This document shows, piece after piece, positions 45,901-56,690 of a stretch of 64,000 bases of DNA. The stretch is from contig NZ_OY781371.1 of the NCBI RefSeq assembly GCF_963676665.1, positions 372,001-436,000 of the forward strand, in the 5' to 3' direction. The notes under the pieces were generated by a model that saw only the letters and a program-made list of their open reading frames with translations, searched no databases and was not told where the DNA came from. The position numbers were made by a program, and so were the translations under genes. This stretch comes from an uncultured Tolumonas sp. (lineage in GTDB: Bacteria; Pseudomonadota; Gammaproteobacteria; Enterobacterales; Aeromonadaceae). How positions within the stretch are numbered: position 1 is the stretch's first letter; each line of letters opens with the position of its first letter.

Positions 45901-46688
45901 TGGCACATTTAGATGAGTTGCTCACGCAAGCCAAAACGCGGTTACAGGAACGTGAGCAACAGATCGAGCTCCAGCTCAAACGTTGTGAGGCGTTACAACA
46001 AGCCCAGCCCGAGTGGGCGATGTTAGATCTCAATCAACTCGTGGCCCGTCAGCAAGAGATGACGCTGCATCTGCAAGACTTAGATCAGCTGTTATTTGAT
46101 ATTAAACGACTGCAGTTACAGGCAGAAGAGGCCGCAGTAACACAAGCTGAATTGCAACAAGCCTATCAAGCGCAGTTACAAATCAGTGATCGCTGGCAGC
46201 AGTTGAGCGATCTGATCGGTTCGGCCAGTGGCGCAAAATTCCGCACCTTTGCGCAAAGCCTGACGCTGGAACAGTTGTTAGGGCTGGCGAACTTACATTT
46301 AGCTGAATTAGCGCCGCGTTATCAGCTGCAGCGCGTGCCGGGCACCGATCTGGCGCTGCAAGTCATTGACCGGGACATGGGGGATGATATTCGCGCTGTA
46401 GAGTCATTATCTGGTGGTGAAAGTTTCCTTGTGTCATTAGCACTGGCGTTAGGGTTGTCATCTTTGTCATCGCACGATACCCGAATCGAATCACTGTTTA
46501 TTGATGAAGGCTTTGGCACTCTTGACCCAGAGAGTCTGGATACAGCTATTGCCAGTCTGGATGCCTTACAAGCGGCAGGCCGACAAGTCGGTGTGATTTC
46601 ACATGTGCAAACGCTGGTGGAGCGTATTGGTGTACAAATTAAAGTACAAAGTATGGGGGGAGGAGAAAGCAGAATAGTATTGCCTTGA
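42927..46688 (+). CDS. sbcC: Exonuclease subunit SbcC with glutamine-rich coiled coil
   Basis: SMC-like ATPase of 1,253 residues that partners SbcD. Walker A GNTGAGKST at about residue 35, zinc hook CPLC at 615-618 in the middle of the coiled coil, signature SLSGGESFLVSLALALG and Walker B ESLFIDEGFGTLD near the C-terminus. The start at 42927 overlaps the sbcD stop. The coiled-coil arms are strikingly rich in glutamine with many QQ and QQQ runs encoded by CAG and CAA; this low-complexity bias also opens long spurious frames on both strands. Confidence 0.95.
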   Translation: MKILAVRGENLASLTHPFDIDFTQGRLGDSGLFAITGNTGAGKSTILDAICLALYDQIARFPSNKKNMAEIGRVDDSERLKANDVRLILSRGAFSGYAEVEFSGRDGQRYCARWSVRRARNRPDGKCQKQERSLRQLSEGGVTYAGGQRDVQSQIEEKIGLNWEQFRRAVILPQGDFAAFLKASMDERSALLERMTGTEHYSQLSVAAYERAKTERQQLAVLEEKIGDQPQFSQEDRDNLLWQFNNLSLQQKQVAQQLSLLQEWQGMQSRLQELQGVTEESRQQLQTVLAEWQAQEAHRQQLALLEKVQVARPEHEQLDRTVIELQQVTEILQHQQQQLTQHLELEQPLQQQYQQVLQQRDGGEADYAMVQREIRQARELDNSLSERQQQVEQAAQQLLALQADTAEQQQVREQQQCTLQQLQQQRSELQIWLAENSHWQRQAQQQQPLLKAMQDFLGEQQRWQQQNQQIAVYQRQLRELEQAQIIVQGHFQHQQEALQAINLRLQQEGTPQEWQSLQQLHSRWQEAQSLAERCHHLKGLAEQAILSQRQRAELVQRLQLAQQALQQIALRQHAIQPELDDLRAQLKEVHHTLKQALLRSQLQDYRGYLVDNEPCPLCGSSHHPYQHEMVTDSLLQQLERQQLFLQQQLEKGQAEAAQLQEAELQTQRAGKELERQLIQLDESLQTQALQWQALRLAHTSLLPAWPEEDSQWLPLAVLLAQLQHQQGVQAGELHQQYELARAQFERQQQLLVQQEKLSQQAQLHERELMELRRQSGMQQSAFEQLQQQQSALLLRIQQSELSLEEQLAPLDWHSHLNLQQGELWLQGWLKCCHEYQQVEQRWTLNEQQYQQLHSALSVQNSRLQTLQEQLQLRQQELQRIQADYQQTLSLRQQCLNGQAAEPLEQQWLQRLQQNRQLAEQQQQQLQQWQEQRIALQSQVASQQHHLEQLQAQQRTLLLSTMQQQKKLNLTEYEIRQLLIVPIEHVRLQREQLAHLDELLTQAKTRLQEREQQIELQLKRCEALQQAQPEWAMLDLNQLVARQQEMTLHLQDLDQLLFDIKRLQLQAEEAAVTQAELQQAYQAQLQISDRWQQLSDLIGSASGAKFRTFAQSLTLEQLLGLANLHLAELAPRYQLQRVPGTDLALQVIDRDMGDDIRAVESLSGGESFLVSLALALGLSSLSSHDTRIESLFIDEGFGTLDPESLDTAIASLDALQAAGRQVGVISHVQTLVERIGVQIKVQSMGGGESRIVLP

Positions 46689-46706
46689 TATGACAGGAAT
46701 AACGCC

Positions 46707-46724
46707 TATCATAAAACTGTCATA
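46707..46724 (+). promoter_or_regulatory. Pho box upstream of phoB
   Basis: CTATCAT-AAAA-CTGTCAT, the 7-4-7 direct repeat bound by PhoB, with one mismatch to CTGTCAT in the first half; 48 bases before phoB. Autoregulation is expected. Confidence 0.75.
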
Positions 46725-46771
46725 AAACCTTCTGATAATGGCATCAGACTTGTCATAAAAGGGTTTTTATC

Positions 46772-47461
46772 ATGTCAAAGCGTGTTTTGGTTGTTGAGGA
46801 TGAAGCACCCATCCGCGAGATGTTGTGTTTCATGCTGGAACAACGCGGGTTCGAGGCTGTGGAAGCCGCCGATTTTTCTGAGGCTGTGGCGTTGGTAAAA
46901 GAGCCATATCCAGAGCTGATCTTACTCGACTGGATGATCCCTGGTGGCAGTGGCATTCAGTTTATCAAACTGATGAAACAGGAAGAACTGACCCGGAATA
47001 TTCCGATTGTCATGCTAACTGCGCGTGGCGAAGAAGAAGATAAAGTTCGCGGGCTGGAAGTGGGGGCGGATGACTACATTACTAAGCCTTTCTCCCCAAA
47101 AGAGCTGACTGCGCGTATCAAAGCCGTCATGCGCCGCTCTGTTCCAACCGCGACAGAAGACGTGATCGATGTGCAAGGATTACGCCTCGACCCGGTATCT
47201 CACCGTGTAACCGCCAACGATCTGCCACTGGATATGGGGCCGACCGAATTCCGTTTGTTACATTTCTTTATGACACATCCCGAACGGGTTTATAGCCGCG
47301 AACAGTTACTGAATAACGTCTGGGGCACTAATGTGTACGTCGAAGATCGCACGGTTGATGTGCATATTCGTCGTCTGCGAAAAGTTATGGCGACGACCGG
47401 GCATGAAGTGTTAATTCAGACTGTGCGTGGTGCAGGTTATCGTTTTTCTTCCCGCATTTAA
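46772..47461 (+). CDS. phoB: Phosphate regulon response regulator PhoB
   Basis: Activator of the phosphate-starvation regulon, 229 residues. REC domain at about 1-125 with Asp53 ([13 protein letters not shown]) and [11 protein letters not shown], then the winged-helix DNA-binding domain at about 130-226 ([20 protein letters not shown]). It binds the Pho boxes seen at 46707, 48781, 54265 and 54366 (predicted). Co-transcribed with phoR. Confidence 0.97.
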   Translation: MSKRVLVVEDEAPIREMLCFMLEQRGFEAVEAADFSEAVALVKEPYPELILLDWMIPGGSGIQFIKLMKQEELTRNIPIVMLTARGEEEDKVRGLEVGADDYITKPFSPKELTARIKAVMRRSVPTATEDVIDVQGLRLDPVSHRVTANDLPLDMGPTEFRLLHFFMTHPERVYSREQLLNNVWGTNVYVEDRTVDVHIRRLRKVMATTGHEVLIQTVRGAGYRFSSRI

Positions 47462-47469
47462 GGGACTTT

Positions 47470-48768
47470 ATGCAACAACCCAATTACTGGATATCTCTGG
47501 CTAAAAAAATTGTCGTTTTATATACCCCACTTTTATTGGCTGGTGCATTACTGGGTGACTGGCGATTAGGTCTTATCGCTGCCTTGATCTACCATATTTT
47601 CTGGTTTTATCGTTATCAGAAACGGCTGCAAGATTGGTTGTGGAATGACCGTAGTTTGATTCCACCACAAGGGCCGGGGACGTGGGAACTGATCTTTAAT
47701 GGTATCTACCGGTTGCAGCAACGCCACCGTATGCGGCGCCGTGAACTGGCCAGTGTGATCCGGCGTTTCCGTGAGGGTGCAGAAGCACTTCCTGATGCGG
47801 CCGTCGTGTGTCGTAACGATGGTTCTATCATTTGGTGTAATCGGCTAGCCGGGCAATGTCTGGGCTTTCGTTGGCCGGAAGATGCCGGGCAAAACATCAG
47901 TAATTTAATTCGTTATCCTGCTTTTGTTGGCTTTTTACAGCAAAAAGAGTTCAGCGAACCGCTGGAAATGCCATCGCCAATCAATGACGACAAAGTGCTG
48001 GAAGTACGTGTAATGCCTTATGCCGACGATCAATTCATGTTGGTGGTACGTGATATTACGCGGATAAGAAGTGTCGAGAACATGCGCAAAAACTTTGTTG
48101 CCAATGTCTCGCACGAACTGCGTACGCCACTGACAGTCTTGAAAGGTTATCTGGAAATGCTGGAGGAAGATCTGCCACCGCCGGCACGCTGGAAAAAAAT
48201 GCAGCAGGTGATGCTCGAGCAAACTCTGCGCATGGATAATCTGGTGGATCAGCTCTTAACCTTATCGCGCATTGAAGTCGCCACGGATATTGATCGTTCC
48301 CGCATTGTTGATGTGCCAAGAATGTTATTGATGCTGCAGCATGAGGCTAAGGCGCTGAGTGGTGCCATGCGGCATGACCTTCACTTTAAAATTGATGAGC
48401 AACTCAGAGTGCATGGTGATGAAGATCAATTGCGTAGTGCGATGACGAATCTGGTTAATAACGCGATCAAATATACCCCTGCAGGCCGCAAAATCACCGT
48501 GGAATGGCGTCGTAGCGGCACCAAAGCGCATTTCTCGGTGACAGATGAAGGCGATGGTATTGCCTTGGAGCATTTGGGGCGACTAACGGATCGTTTTTAT
48601 CGGGTGGATAGAGCACGTTCCCGGCAGACCGGTGGTTCAGGCTTGGGGCTGGCAATTGTTAAGCATGCACTAAGCCATCATGACAGTTCACTGAATATTG
48701 AAAGTGCGCTTGGCAAAGGCAGTTGCTTCAGCTTTTTGATCCCGGAAAGTCTGGTTGTTAAAAGTTAA
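47470..48768 (+). CDS. phoR: Phosphate regulon sensor kinase PhoR
   Basis: Membrane histidine kinase, 432 residues. Two hydrophobic N-terminal segments at about 13-46, a PAS domain at about 95-195, HisKA with His215 (ANVSHELRTPLTVLKGYLEML), then HATPase with NLVNNAIKYTP and GGSGLGLAIVKHAL. It reads phosphate status through PstSCAB and PhoU rather than by direct periplasmic sensing. It lies 8 bases after phoB. Confidence 0.97.
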   Translation: MQQPNYWISLAKKIVVLYTPLLLAGALLGDWRLGLIAALIYHIFWFYRYQKRLQDWLWNDRSLIPPQGPGTWELIFNGIYRLQQRHRMRRRELASVIRRFREGAEALPDAAVVCRNDGSIIWCNRLAGQCLGFRWPEDAGQNISNLIRYPAFVGFLQQKEFSEPLEMPSPINDDKVLEVRVMPYADDQFMLVVRDITRIRSVENMRKNFVANVSHELRTPLTVLKGYLEMLEEDLPPPARWKKMQQVMLEQTLRMDNLVDQLLTLSRIEVATDIDRSRIVDVPRMLLMLQHEAKALSGAMRHDLHFKIDEQLRVHGDEDQLRSAMTNLVNNAIKYTPAGRKITVEWRRSGTKAHFSVTDEGDGIALEHLGRLTDRFYRVDRARSRQTGGSGLGLAIVKHALSHHDSSLNIESALGKGSCFSFLIPESLVVKS

Positions 48769-48780
48769 CAGTTATTTTCA

Positions 48781-48798
48781 CTGTCACATAACTGTCAT
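48781..48798 (+). promoter_or_regulatory. Pho box upstream of pstS
   Basis: CTGTCAC-ATAA-CTGTCAT, one mismatch in 14 consensus positions; 81 bases before pstS. Confidence 0.85.
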
Positions 48799-48879
48799 CT
48801 ATCTTTATTAAAGTCGTCACATTGGCAGTAGATACTTATCTGCGTCAACTTAGAGAACATTCTCAACTGGAGAAAGTGG

Positions 48880-49854
48880 ATGAAACTGAACAAAGTAGTT
48901 AGTGTGGTTGGTTTTGCAGCTGCAAGCTTCCTGTCAAGCCACGTATGGGCTGTCGGTGTAGATGCAGCAATTCCTGAATATCAGAAAGTAAGTGGTATCT
49001 CAGGTAACCTGTCTTCTGTTGGTTCAGATACACTGGCTAACATGATGACCCTGTGGGCTGAAGAGTACAAACGTGTTTATCCAAACGTGAATATTCAAAT
49101 TCAGGCGGCAGGTTCTGCAACTGCACCACCAGCACTGACTGAAGGTACTTCTCAGTTTGGCCCAATGAGCCGTACAATGAAAGAAGGCGAAATTGAAGCT
49201 TTCGAAAAACATTACGGTTATAAACCTACTGCTGTGCCAGTAGCGATCGATGCCTTAGCGGTCTTCGCACATAAAGATAATCCAATCAAAGGGTTAACTA
49301 TGCTGCAGTTGGATGAAATTTTCTCCAGCACCATGAAATGTGGTGGCACTCAGACTACCACTAAGTGGAGTGATCTGGGGCTGACCGGAGAATGGGCAAG
49401 CAAAGATATTCAATTGTTTGGTCGTAACTCAGTATCTGGTACTTACGGTTACTTCAAAGAACACGCGCTGTGTAAAGGTGACTTCAAAAATACCGTTAAC
49501 GAACAGCCAGGTTCTGCTTCTGTAGTTCAGTCTGTAGCTGCGTCACTGAATGCTCTGGGTTACTCAGGCATTGGTTACAAAACTTCAGGTGTGAAAGCTG
49601 TTCCGTTGTCTAAAGATGGTGGTAAAACCTTCATCGAAGCAACTGAAGAAAATGCAATTTCAGGCGCATATCCACTGTCTCGTTACTTGTTTATCTACGT
49701 AAACAAGGCACCAAACAAGCCACTGGATCCAATGCAGAAAGAGTTCCTGAAAATGGTTCTGTCTAAAACTGGTCAGAACATTGTAGAGAAAGATGGTTAC
49801 ATCCCTCTGCCTGCGAAGATTGTTGCCAAGCAACTGGAAGTGTTAAGCAAATAA
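48880..49854 (+). CDS. pstS: Phosphate-binding periplasmic protein PstS
   Basis: Substrate-binding protein of the high-affinity phosphate ABC importer, 324 residues. A signal peptide spans 1-24 (cleavage after SSHVWA); the mature part has [31 protein letters not shown] and [13 protein letters not shown], the phosphate-coordinating loops of the Vibrio/Pseudomonas-type PstS rather than the E. coli type. It is separated from its permease genes by tadA and ppk-ppx. A Pho box precedes it and a strong terminator follows. Confidence 0.94.
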   Translation: MKLNKVVSVVGFAAASFLSSHVWAVGVDAAIPEYQKVSGISGNLSSVGSDTLANMMTLWAEEYKRVYPNVNIQIQAAGSATAPPALTEGTSQFGPMSRTMKEGEIEAFEKHYGYKPTAVPVAIDALAVFAHKDNPIKGLTMLQLDEIFSSTMKCGGTQTTTKWSDLGLTGEWASKDIQLFGRNSVSGTYGYFKEHALCKGDFKNTVNEQPGSASVVQSVAASLNALGYSGIGYKTSGVKAVPLSKDGGKTFIEATEENAISGAYPLSRYLFIYVNKAPNKPLDPMQKEFLKMVLSKTGQNIVEKDGYIPLPAKIVAKQLEVLSK

Positions 49855-49869
49855 TATTGCTTAAACATC

Positions 49870-49897
49870 AGCGGAGCTTTCATAGCTCCGCTTTTTT
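49870..49897 (+). terminator. Rho-independent terminator after pstS
   Basis: A nine-base perfect stem AGCGGAGCT/AGCTCCGCT, five-base loop, then TTTTT. Confidence 0.9.
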
Positions 49898-49956
49898 ATT
49901 TGTATTTTCTAATGATTATCTCGCCTTCTCGATATCTCCTCACTCCGGCATAATAA

Positions 49957-50490
<534 letters not shown>

Positions 50491-50644
50491 TAAGAAACCG
50501 TGCGACGCTCACCGGCACTGTAATGATCCGTTATTCTTCAGAACCAATAACAGTAGCCGGATTTTGTCTTGTTTTTCTGGCGGTTAAGCATTTATCACTG
50601 CAGCAAGCGAACAGGTAGTGTACTTCCCATACATTTGCCTGAGA

Positions 50645-52135
50645 TTAATTCACTACTTCTAACACCAGTTCCCAGAGCATGGCTTTCATGTATTTTTGCT
50701 CACGTTCCAGATTCTGCATCAGTAGTTTATTGTTTTCACACCAGCGATTAGGAAGGATCAGTGTCATGGTATCGCCAATGACACGAATACCAATATGTGG
50801 CAGAAGTTCATCCATCCGGCGATGATTTAACGCCACGGCGATACGTAATATACGAATACAACGCCAGATAGCCTGATCATCATAGTTAGGGATTGGGCTG
50901 AACTCATAAGCCTTGATGGCTTTACGATGGAAACGCACCAGCGAGGCCAGTGCTTGTTGCTCTTCTTGGTTAAAACCTGGTAGATCAGAGTTTTGTAGAA
51001 TGTAAGAAGAATGACGCTGGATGGCAGAAAAGTTGATCACCAGCCCGACTTCATGCAGTGCAGCCGCCCAGCTGATCAGTGGGCGCATTTGTTCGTATGA
51101 GAGCTGCCAGTCAACGCAGACGGCATCGAACAGCGCTAAGGTTGTTTTTTTAACCCGATGAGCTTGCGGAATATCAATGTGATACATATCCGCCAGCCCT
51201 TTAGCTGTCTGTTCACGGGTGTCATGCTGTTCTTGGCGCGAAGCAAATTCATACAAGATCCCTTCACGTAATGCACCGTCAGAATAATCCATGTGTTCAA
51301 TTCCCAACCCTTGGAACAAGGCGATCAAAATCGATACGCCGGCTGCAATCACTGGGCGTCGATCGTCAGTCAGCTCAGGCAAACTCAGTTCTGCGATATA
51401 TTTTTGCTGAACCATCTGTTGTTTCAGATGTTCCAGCCCGGCCAGTGTGATTTGGCCATCGCCGCCGGCTGCCAGTAGCAACTCTTTCACCGTTTTGATG
51501 GTACCGGAGCTGCCTAAACATTGGCGCCAGCCCAACGTGGTAAATTGAGTCAGGATCGGTTCCAGCTGGTGCATTGCTTCAAAGATAGCGGCATTGAAGT
51601 TTTTTTCTGACAATTTCCCATTACTGAAAAATTGCTTGGTAAAAGTAACACAGCCCATTTTGCGGCTGGTCAGTGCCATCGGCAGATATTTTTCACCGAT
51701 GATCAGTTCGGTACTACCACCACCAATATCAATCACCAGCATACGGCCTTGCGTATGTTGTGTATGCGAAACCCCCTGATAAATCAGACGAGCTTCTTCC
51801 AAACCGGAAATGATTTCGATGGGATGACCGAGCAATAATTTGGCGCGCTCAATGAAGTGCTGTGCGTTATGCGCCACGCGCAGGGTATAGGTGCCGGTGA
51901 TACGAATAGCATCCGGATGGATGCTTTGCATACGCTCAGCAAACAGCGCCAGACAATTGAGCCCGCGCTGCATGGCTTCTTCCGACAGATTTTTGAATTC
52001 GTCCATGCCTTCAGCCAGACGAACCCGTTCTTTTAACCGATCGACAACTTGTAAGCGACCATCAACCACTCGGGCAACCATCATATGAAAACTATTGGAA
52101 CCCAGATCGATCGCAGCAAGCATGTTATTCGGCAT
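50645..52135 (-). CDS. ppx: Exopolyphosphatase
   Basis: Removes phosphate from the ends of polyphosphate chains; the family may also hydrolyse pppGpp. ASKHA-fold motifs [16 protein letters not shown] and [15 protein letters not shown], then the HD-like C-terminal domain ([30 protein letters not shown]). 496 residues from 52135; ATG at 52123 is an alternative. Its start overlaps the end of ppk, so the two are coupled. The following 154 bases up to tadA hold no clear feature. Confidence 0.95.
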   Translation of the reverse strand: MPNNMLAAIDLGSNSFHMMVARVVDGRLQVVDRLKERVRLAEGMDEFKNLSEEAMQRGLNCLALFAERMQSIHPDAIRITGTYTLRVAHNAQHFIERAKLLLGHPIEIISGLEEARLIYQGVSHTQHTQGRMLVIDIGGGSTELIIGEKYLPMALTSRKMGCVTFTKQFFSNGKLSEKNFNAAIFEAMHQLEPILTQFTTLGWRQCLGSSGTIKTVKELLLAAGGDGQITLAGLEHLKQQMVQQKYIAELSLPELTDDRRPVIAAGVSILIALFQGLGIEHMDYSDGALREGILYEFASRQEQHDTREQTAKGLADMYHIDIPQAHRVKKTTLALFDAVCVDWQLSYEQMRPLISWAAALHEVGLVINFSAIQRHSSYILQNSDLPGFNQEEQQALASLVRFHRKAIKAYEFSPIPNYDDQAIWRCIRILRIAVALNHRRMDELLPHIGIRVIGDTMTLILPNRWCENNKLLMQNLEREQKYMKAMLWELVLEVVN

Positions 52136-54197
52136 CTGTTGGTAACTCCAGTCGTTGCAGGTATTCGTAAATACAGATTTGTGAACGAATTTTACGACGA
52201 TTTCCGCGCGGAACATAGCTGTTCCGTTGATCCGCATCAATCACACGTGCTTTCGTGGTGTCATTAAACTGTATTTCCAGCATATCTATAATGCGCTGTT
52301 TTAAACGTTCATCATAAACTGGCGTACCCACTTCCACGCGATGATCCAGATTGCGTGTCATCCAATCGGCGGATGAAATGAACAGTTTCGGATTGCCATT
52401 ATTGTGGAACACCATGACGCGAGGATGCTCCAGATAGCGGTCAACAATACTGATAACAGAAATGTTATCGCTGATGCCCGGAATGCCCGGTACCAGTGAA
52501 CACATACCACGGATGATCATTCGGATTTTCACGCCCGCCTGACTGGCGGCATACAAGCGTTGCACCATGCCGGTATCAACCAGATTATTGATTTTAATGG
52601 TGATTTCAGCCGGTAAACCAGCTCGGGCGTTGGTTAATTCATTATCGATCAAACGGTAGATATAACGCCGTGAATTGATAGGCGATACCAGCAGATGATT
52701 GAATTTGATCCGACGATAAGGGTGCTCGATAAATTCAAATACGTTATCGACTTCAGCCGCAATTTCCGGATGACGGGTAAACAGTGAGAAGTCGGTATAG
52801 ATCTTCGCTGTTTTTTCGTTGAAGTTACCGGTGCCGATATGGGCATAACGCACTTGCTCATCGCCTTCGCGACGGGTGATCAGACACAACTTGGAGTGCA
52901 CTTTCAGGCTATCAAGACCAAACAATACTTTGACACCGGCATCTTTCAGGCGGTTTGCCCATTTAATGTTGGCGGCTTCATCAAAGCGCGCCTGCAACTC
53001 AACCACAACTGTCACGCGTTTACCGTTGTTGGCGGCATCAATCAGCGAGTCGATAACACGCGATTGACTGGCAACACGGTAGATATTCATTTTGATCGAG
53101 ACAACGGCCGGGTCGAAAGAGGCCTGCCGTAAGATCTCGGTCATGTATTTGAATTTGTGATACGGGTAGTGCAGCAGAATGTCTTGTTCTGTGATCGCCT
53201 GGAACACCGTCTGATGCCGTTCAAAATCCTGGCAATCGAGAGCCGGTAGTTTGTAATTTTCCAGATAGGTTCGGCCAACATTTGGGAAACCAATGAAATC
53301 TTTGAAATTATGGTAACGACCACCTGGCATGATTGAGTCGTAATGGCTCATCTCTAATTTGCTGGTCAGGAACTGCACCATGGCCTGTGGCATTTCACGA
53401 TCATAAGAGAAACGCACTGGCAGCGCTTTGAGGCGCTGTTTTAACCCTTCACTGGTTTTTTCCAGCAGGGTTAAATCCATTTGTGACGATAGGTCAAATT
53501 CTGCATCACGGGTCATCTTGACGGAATAAGCCGCGATGTTGTCATAGTCAAAGAAGCCCCGGAAGATATCATCCAGACAAAAACGAATGACGTTATCCAG
53601 AATGATTAAGACTTTTTTCCCACGATTACCGTCGCTTGGTACCGGCACAAAACGAGGAACGTGATCGGTGGGTACTTCAATCAGCGCATATTGCCCGTGT
53701 TTACCTTCTTTTTTCATCTTGACCGCGAGGTAGGTGTATTGGTCTTTCAGAAAACTAACAGGGTCACTATCGCTGGTCAGTAGAATAGGGCTGATATGGC
53801 GTAATACTTTTTCTTTGAAGAAGTTGCGTAACCAAATTTGTTGTTCGGGGCTGGTTTGTTCTTCATTGATCAGGAAGATATTATGTCTTGCTAACGCCAT
53901 CATCAGTTCATGGTAGGTGCTATCGAAGATTTGCCCCAGTTCCATAACACGATCTTGGATCACATGCAGCAAGTCTTCGGCTTTCGGGTCACCACCATGC
54001 TCTTTATGGATCAGTACGCGCCGTTTTACATCGGCGACTCGGACTTTAAAAAATTCATCCTGGTTATTGGAGAAAATACCGAGAAATCGAACCCGCTCAA
54101 TCAGCGGTACCGACTTATCCATTGCTTCCTGCAATACGCGGCTATTAAATGAAAGCCAGCTCAGCTCTTTTTCAAGCCATAATTTGTCACTATTCAT
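52125..54197 (-). CDS. ppk1: Polyphosphate kinase 1
   Basis: Makes polyphosphate from ATP reversibly, 690 residues. N-terminal [35 protein letters not shown], and the two phospholipase-D-like halves with the catalytic His in [10 protein letters not shown] and [26 protein letters not shown] [18 protein letters not shown] near the end. The start at 54197 is chosen from homology and GAGGA upstream; the frame is open to 54245. Divergent from pstC, with a Pho-box-like sequence upstream, and followed by ppx. Confidence 0.96.
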   Translation of the reverse strand: MNSDKLWLEKELSWLSFNSRVLQEAMDKSVPLIERVRFLGIFSNNQDEFFKVRVADVKRRVLIHKEHGGDPKAEDLLHVIQDRVMELGQIFDSTYHELMMALARHNIFLINEEQTSPEQQIWLRNFFKEKVLRHISPILLTSDSDPVSFLKDQYTYLAVKMKKEGKHGQYALIEVPTDHVPRFVPVPSDGNRGKKVLIILDNVIRFCLDDIFRGFFDYDNIAAYSVKMTRDAEFDLSSQMDLTLLEKTSEGLKQRLKALPVRFSYDREMPQAMVQFLTSKLEMSHYDSIMPGGRYHNFKDFIGFPNVGRTYLENYKLPALDCQDFERHQTVFQAITEQDILLHYPYHKFKYMTEILRQASFDPAVVSIKMNIYRVASQSRVIDSLIDAANNGKRVTVVVELQARFDEAANIKWANRLKDAGVKVLFGLDSLKVHSKLCLITRREGDEQVRYAHIGTGNFNEKTAKIYTDFSLFTRHPEIAAEVDNVFEFIEHPYRRIKFNHLLVSPINSRRYIYRLIDNELTNARAGLPAEITIKINNLVDTGMVQRLYAASQAGVKIRMIIRGMCSLVPGIPGISDNISVISIVDRYLEHPRVMVFHNNGNPKLFISSADWMTRNLDHRVEVGTPVYDERLKQRIIDMLEIQFNDTTKARVIDADQRNSYVPRGNRRKIRSQICIYEYLQRLELPTDAE

Positions 54198-54264
54198 GCC
54201 AATCCTCATCGCTCTTTTTTCTTGCTGCACATGCTTAGATAACAAAACATTGCAGTCATATTAT

Positions 54265-54282
54265 ATGTCAACTATATGACAA
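54265..54282 (-). promoter_or_regulatory. Pho-box-like sequence upstream of ppk
   Basis: On the minus strand TTGTCAT-ATAG-TTGACAT, correct 7-4-7 spacing with three mismatches to CTGTCAT repeats, 68 bases before the ppk start. Confidence 0.5.
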
Positions 54283-54365
54283 TCTGGTGTCAATCGCTGT
54301 AAATAGAACGCTAAATAACCATTGCAAAGCTAAACTAAATGCTGAAATAACAACAAATGACAGCG

Positions 54366-54383
54366 TTGTAACAAAACTGTCAT
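54366..54383 (+). promoter_or_regulatory. Pho box upstream of pstC
   Basis: TTGTAAC-AAAA-CTGTCAT, a 7-4-7 repeat with one perfect half, 47 bases before the pstC ATG. Confidence 0.7.
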
Positions 54384-54430
54384 CTGACTTCCCTAGAATG
54401 GCGTTACTCTAAAGTGGAGTTGAGGTCTTC

Positions 54431-56668
54431 ATGTCAACAGAATCCATCAATCTGACGATGTCCGGCAGCCGAAAGCGGCGTGTCACCGATCGTCTTGCCA
54501 GTGTCGGCGTAACTACCGGGGGTATCTTGGTATTAGTTGCGTTGCTGCTGATTTTTTTCTATCTGCTCTATGTGGTTAAACCTATTTTTGTCGGTGCTTC
54601 ACTGGAACCAGCTGCTTCGTTGCAGGTGCCAGTAAAAGGTACTACTGCCATCTTGGGAACCGATGAGCAAAATCAGGTGGGTTATCGTTTCAGCCAACAA
54701 GGTGATATCGATTTCTTTTCTCTGAATAAAGGTTCGGGCCATCCGGTCGGCAGCGTGTTACTGCATAACTCACCGGCAGATACGGTGACAGCAGTCGCCA
54801 ATACTGCGCTCGGTAAACCGATGGTGGTTTATGGTTTTGCCAATGGTAAAGCGCAGGTGTTACAGCCTGATTTTGTGACTACCTATCCTGAAGGTAAAAC
54901 TCGCCTTACGGAAGCGGAAATCAAATATCCGCTCGGTACTAGCCCTATTGAACTTGATCCAGAAGGGCATGCGATCACTCAGTTAGCTTATGAAGCTAAG
55001 TCAGACAAACGGGTCTTCGCGTTTGCGACTGAAGGCGGTGCGCAATTATTGGTACAAAGCGGTGAAGAAAACTTCCTGTCTGGTGAAGTGGAATGGCAGA
55101 GCCAGCATTATCGTTTGCCTGAAATCACCGGCAAAATTGATCAGCTGATCTTAACACCGAATTTAAATGTTTTATTGGTTCGCGTGGGCAATTTATTGTC
55201 TATCTACAATATCGTGACACCAGAAAGCATTACGTTAAGAGCGTCATTACAAGTTAATGCGCAGCAAGCGAATGTCACCAACATTTCATTGCTGAGTGGC
55301 GCATCTTCGCTACTGGTTGCTAATGATAACGGTGTGATCTCGCAATGGTTTGAAGTGCTGAAAGATGGCGAACGTAGATTTACTCAAATTCGTGAATTTC
55401 AAGCGGACAAATCCGTTCGTGCATTGGCGCCGGAACACAACCGTAAAGGTTTTGCGACCTTGTCTGGTGAGAACCATATTGAACTGTTTTACACCACCAG
55501 CCATGCTCGTTTGTATGCTGAAAATTTAGGTACTACTGCGTTAGATGCGATAGCACTGTCACCACGTAACTCGGCGTTGCTGTTACAGCAGAATGATAAA
55601 TTCCAGCTGTTTCACGTTAACAATGAACACCCGGAAGTAAGCTGGAGTTCCTTGTGGACGCAGGTATGGTACGAAGGTTATCCAGAACCGCAGTTCGTAT
55701 GGCAATCGACATCCGCTTCTGATGACTTTGAACCCAAACTGAGTCTGGTGCCGTTAGCCTTCGGTACATTGAAAGCGGCGTTTTATGCCATGCTGTTTGC
55801 TGTGCCGATTGCTTTGTCGGGTGCCATTTATGCGGGCTATTTCATGTCGGCGGGAATGCGTAATTTCGTGAAGCCTACCGTTGAAATCATGGCCGCATTG
55901 CCAACCGTTATCCTCGGTTTTATGGCGGGTCTGTGGCTGGCTCCGGCGATTGAAGAAAACCTGCCCGGTATTGTGCTCATGCTGGTGTCATTGCCGCTGG
56001 GTGTGTTGCTGACAGGTATGGGCTGGAATGCATTACCACGTAAGATCAAATCTGTATTGCCGGAAGGCTGGCACGCGCTAGTGCTGGTGCCAGTGATTGT
56101 GCTGATTGGCTGGGGCTGTATTGAAATAAGCCCCTTCCTGGAAACACATTTGTTCCACGGTAATGTACGCGGCTTTATTACCAATGATATCGGTATTCGT
56201 TTTGACCAACGTAACTCGCTGGTAGTCGGTATTGCGATGGGTTTTGCGGTGATCCCAACTATCTTCTCGATTGCTGAAGATGCGGTGTTCTCGGTGCCAA
56301 AACATCTGACTCAAGGTTCACTGGCGTTAGGTGCAACACCTTGGCAGACATTGAGCCGTGTCGTCATTCTGACCGCGAGCCCGGGTATTTTCTCTGCGGT
56401 GATGATGGGCTTAGGCCGTGCCGTCGGCGAAACCATGATTGTACTGATGGCTACCGGTAATACACCGATCATGAACATGAGTATCTTTGAAGGGTTGCGT
56501 ACCTTAGCTGCCAACATCGCGGTAGAAATGCCTGAGTCAGAAGTAGGCAGTTCACACTATCGTGTGTTGTTCCTGGCTGCATTTGTACTGTTCGTGTTCA
56601 CCTTTATTTTCAACAGCATTGCCGAGTTTATTCGCCAACGTCTGCGTGAAAAATACAGCTCCATGTAA
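54431..56668 (+). CDS. pstC: Phosphate ABC transporter permease PstC, long form
   Basis: Inner-membrane permease, 745 residues, more than twice the about 320 of E. coli PstC. Membrane segment 1 at about 29-51, a soluble insertion of nearly 400 residues (predicted periplasmic, rich in beta-strand-like repeats), then the typical permease core with about six helices from about residue 435 and the ATPase-contact loop [18 protein letters not shown]. The long form occurs in Vibrio and Pseudomonas relatives. First gene of pstCAB-phoU. Confidence 0.93.
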   Translation: MSTESINLTMSGSRKRRVTDRLASVGVTTGGILVLVALLLIFFYLLYVVKPIFVGASLEPAASLQVPVKGTTAILGTDEQNQVGYRFSQQGDIDFFSLNKGSGHPVGSVLLHNSPADTVTAVANTALGKPMVVYGFANGKAQVLQPDFVTTYPEGKTRLTEAEIKYPLGTSPIELDPEGHAITQLAYEAKSDKRVFAFATEGGAQLLVQSGEENFLSGEVEWQSQHYRLPEITGKIDQLILTPNLNVLLVRVGNLLSIYNIVTPESITLRASLQVNAQQANVTNISLLSGASSLLVANDNGVISQWFEVLKDGERRFTQIREFQADKSVRALAPEHNRKGFATLSGENHIELFYTTSHARLYAENLGTTALDAIALSPRNSALLLQQNDKFQLFHVNNEHPEVSWSSLWTQVWYEGYPEPQFVWQSTSASDDFEPKLSLVPLAFGTLKAAFYAMLFAVPIALSGAIYAGYFMSAGMRNFVKPTVEIMAALPTVILGFMAGLWLAPAIEENLPGIVLMLVSLPLGVLLTGMGWNALPRKIKSVLPEGWHALVLVPVIVLIGWGCIEISPFLETHLFHGNVRGFITNDIGIRFDQRNSLVVGIAMGFAVIPTIFSIAEDAVFSVPKHLTQGSLALGATPWQTLSRVVILTASPGIFSAVMMGLGRAVGETMIVLMATGNTPIMNMSIFEGLRTLAANIAVEMPESEVGSSHYRVLFLAAFVLFVFTFIFNSIAEFIRQRLREKYSSM

Positions 56669-56690
56669 TCGGATCAAAGGATAAAGCAGC

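Noticed and set aside
46748..46765. Second Pho half-site TTGTCATAAAA near phoB
   Set aside because: Only one half-repeat is recognisable, so it cannot be called a Pho box on its own.
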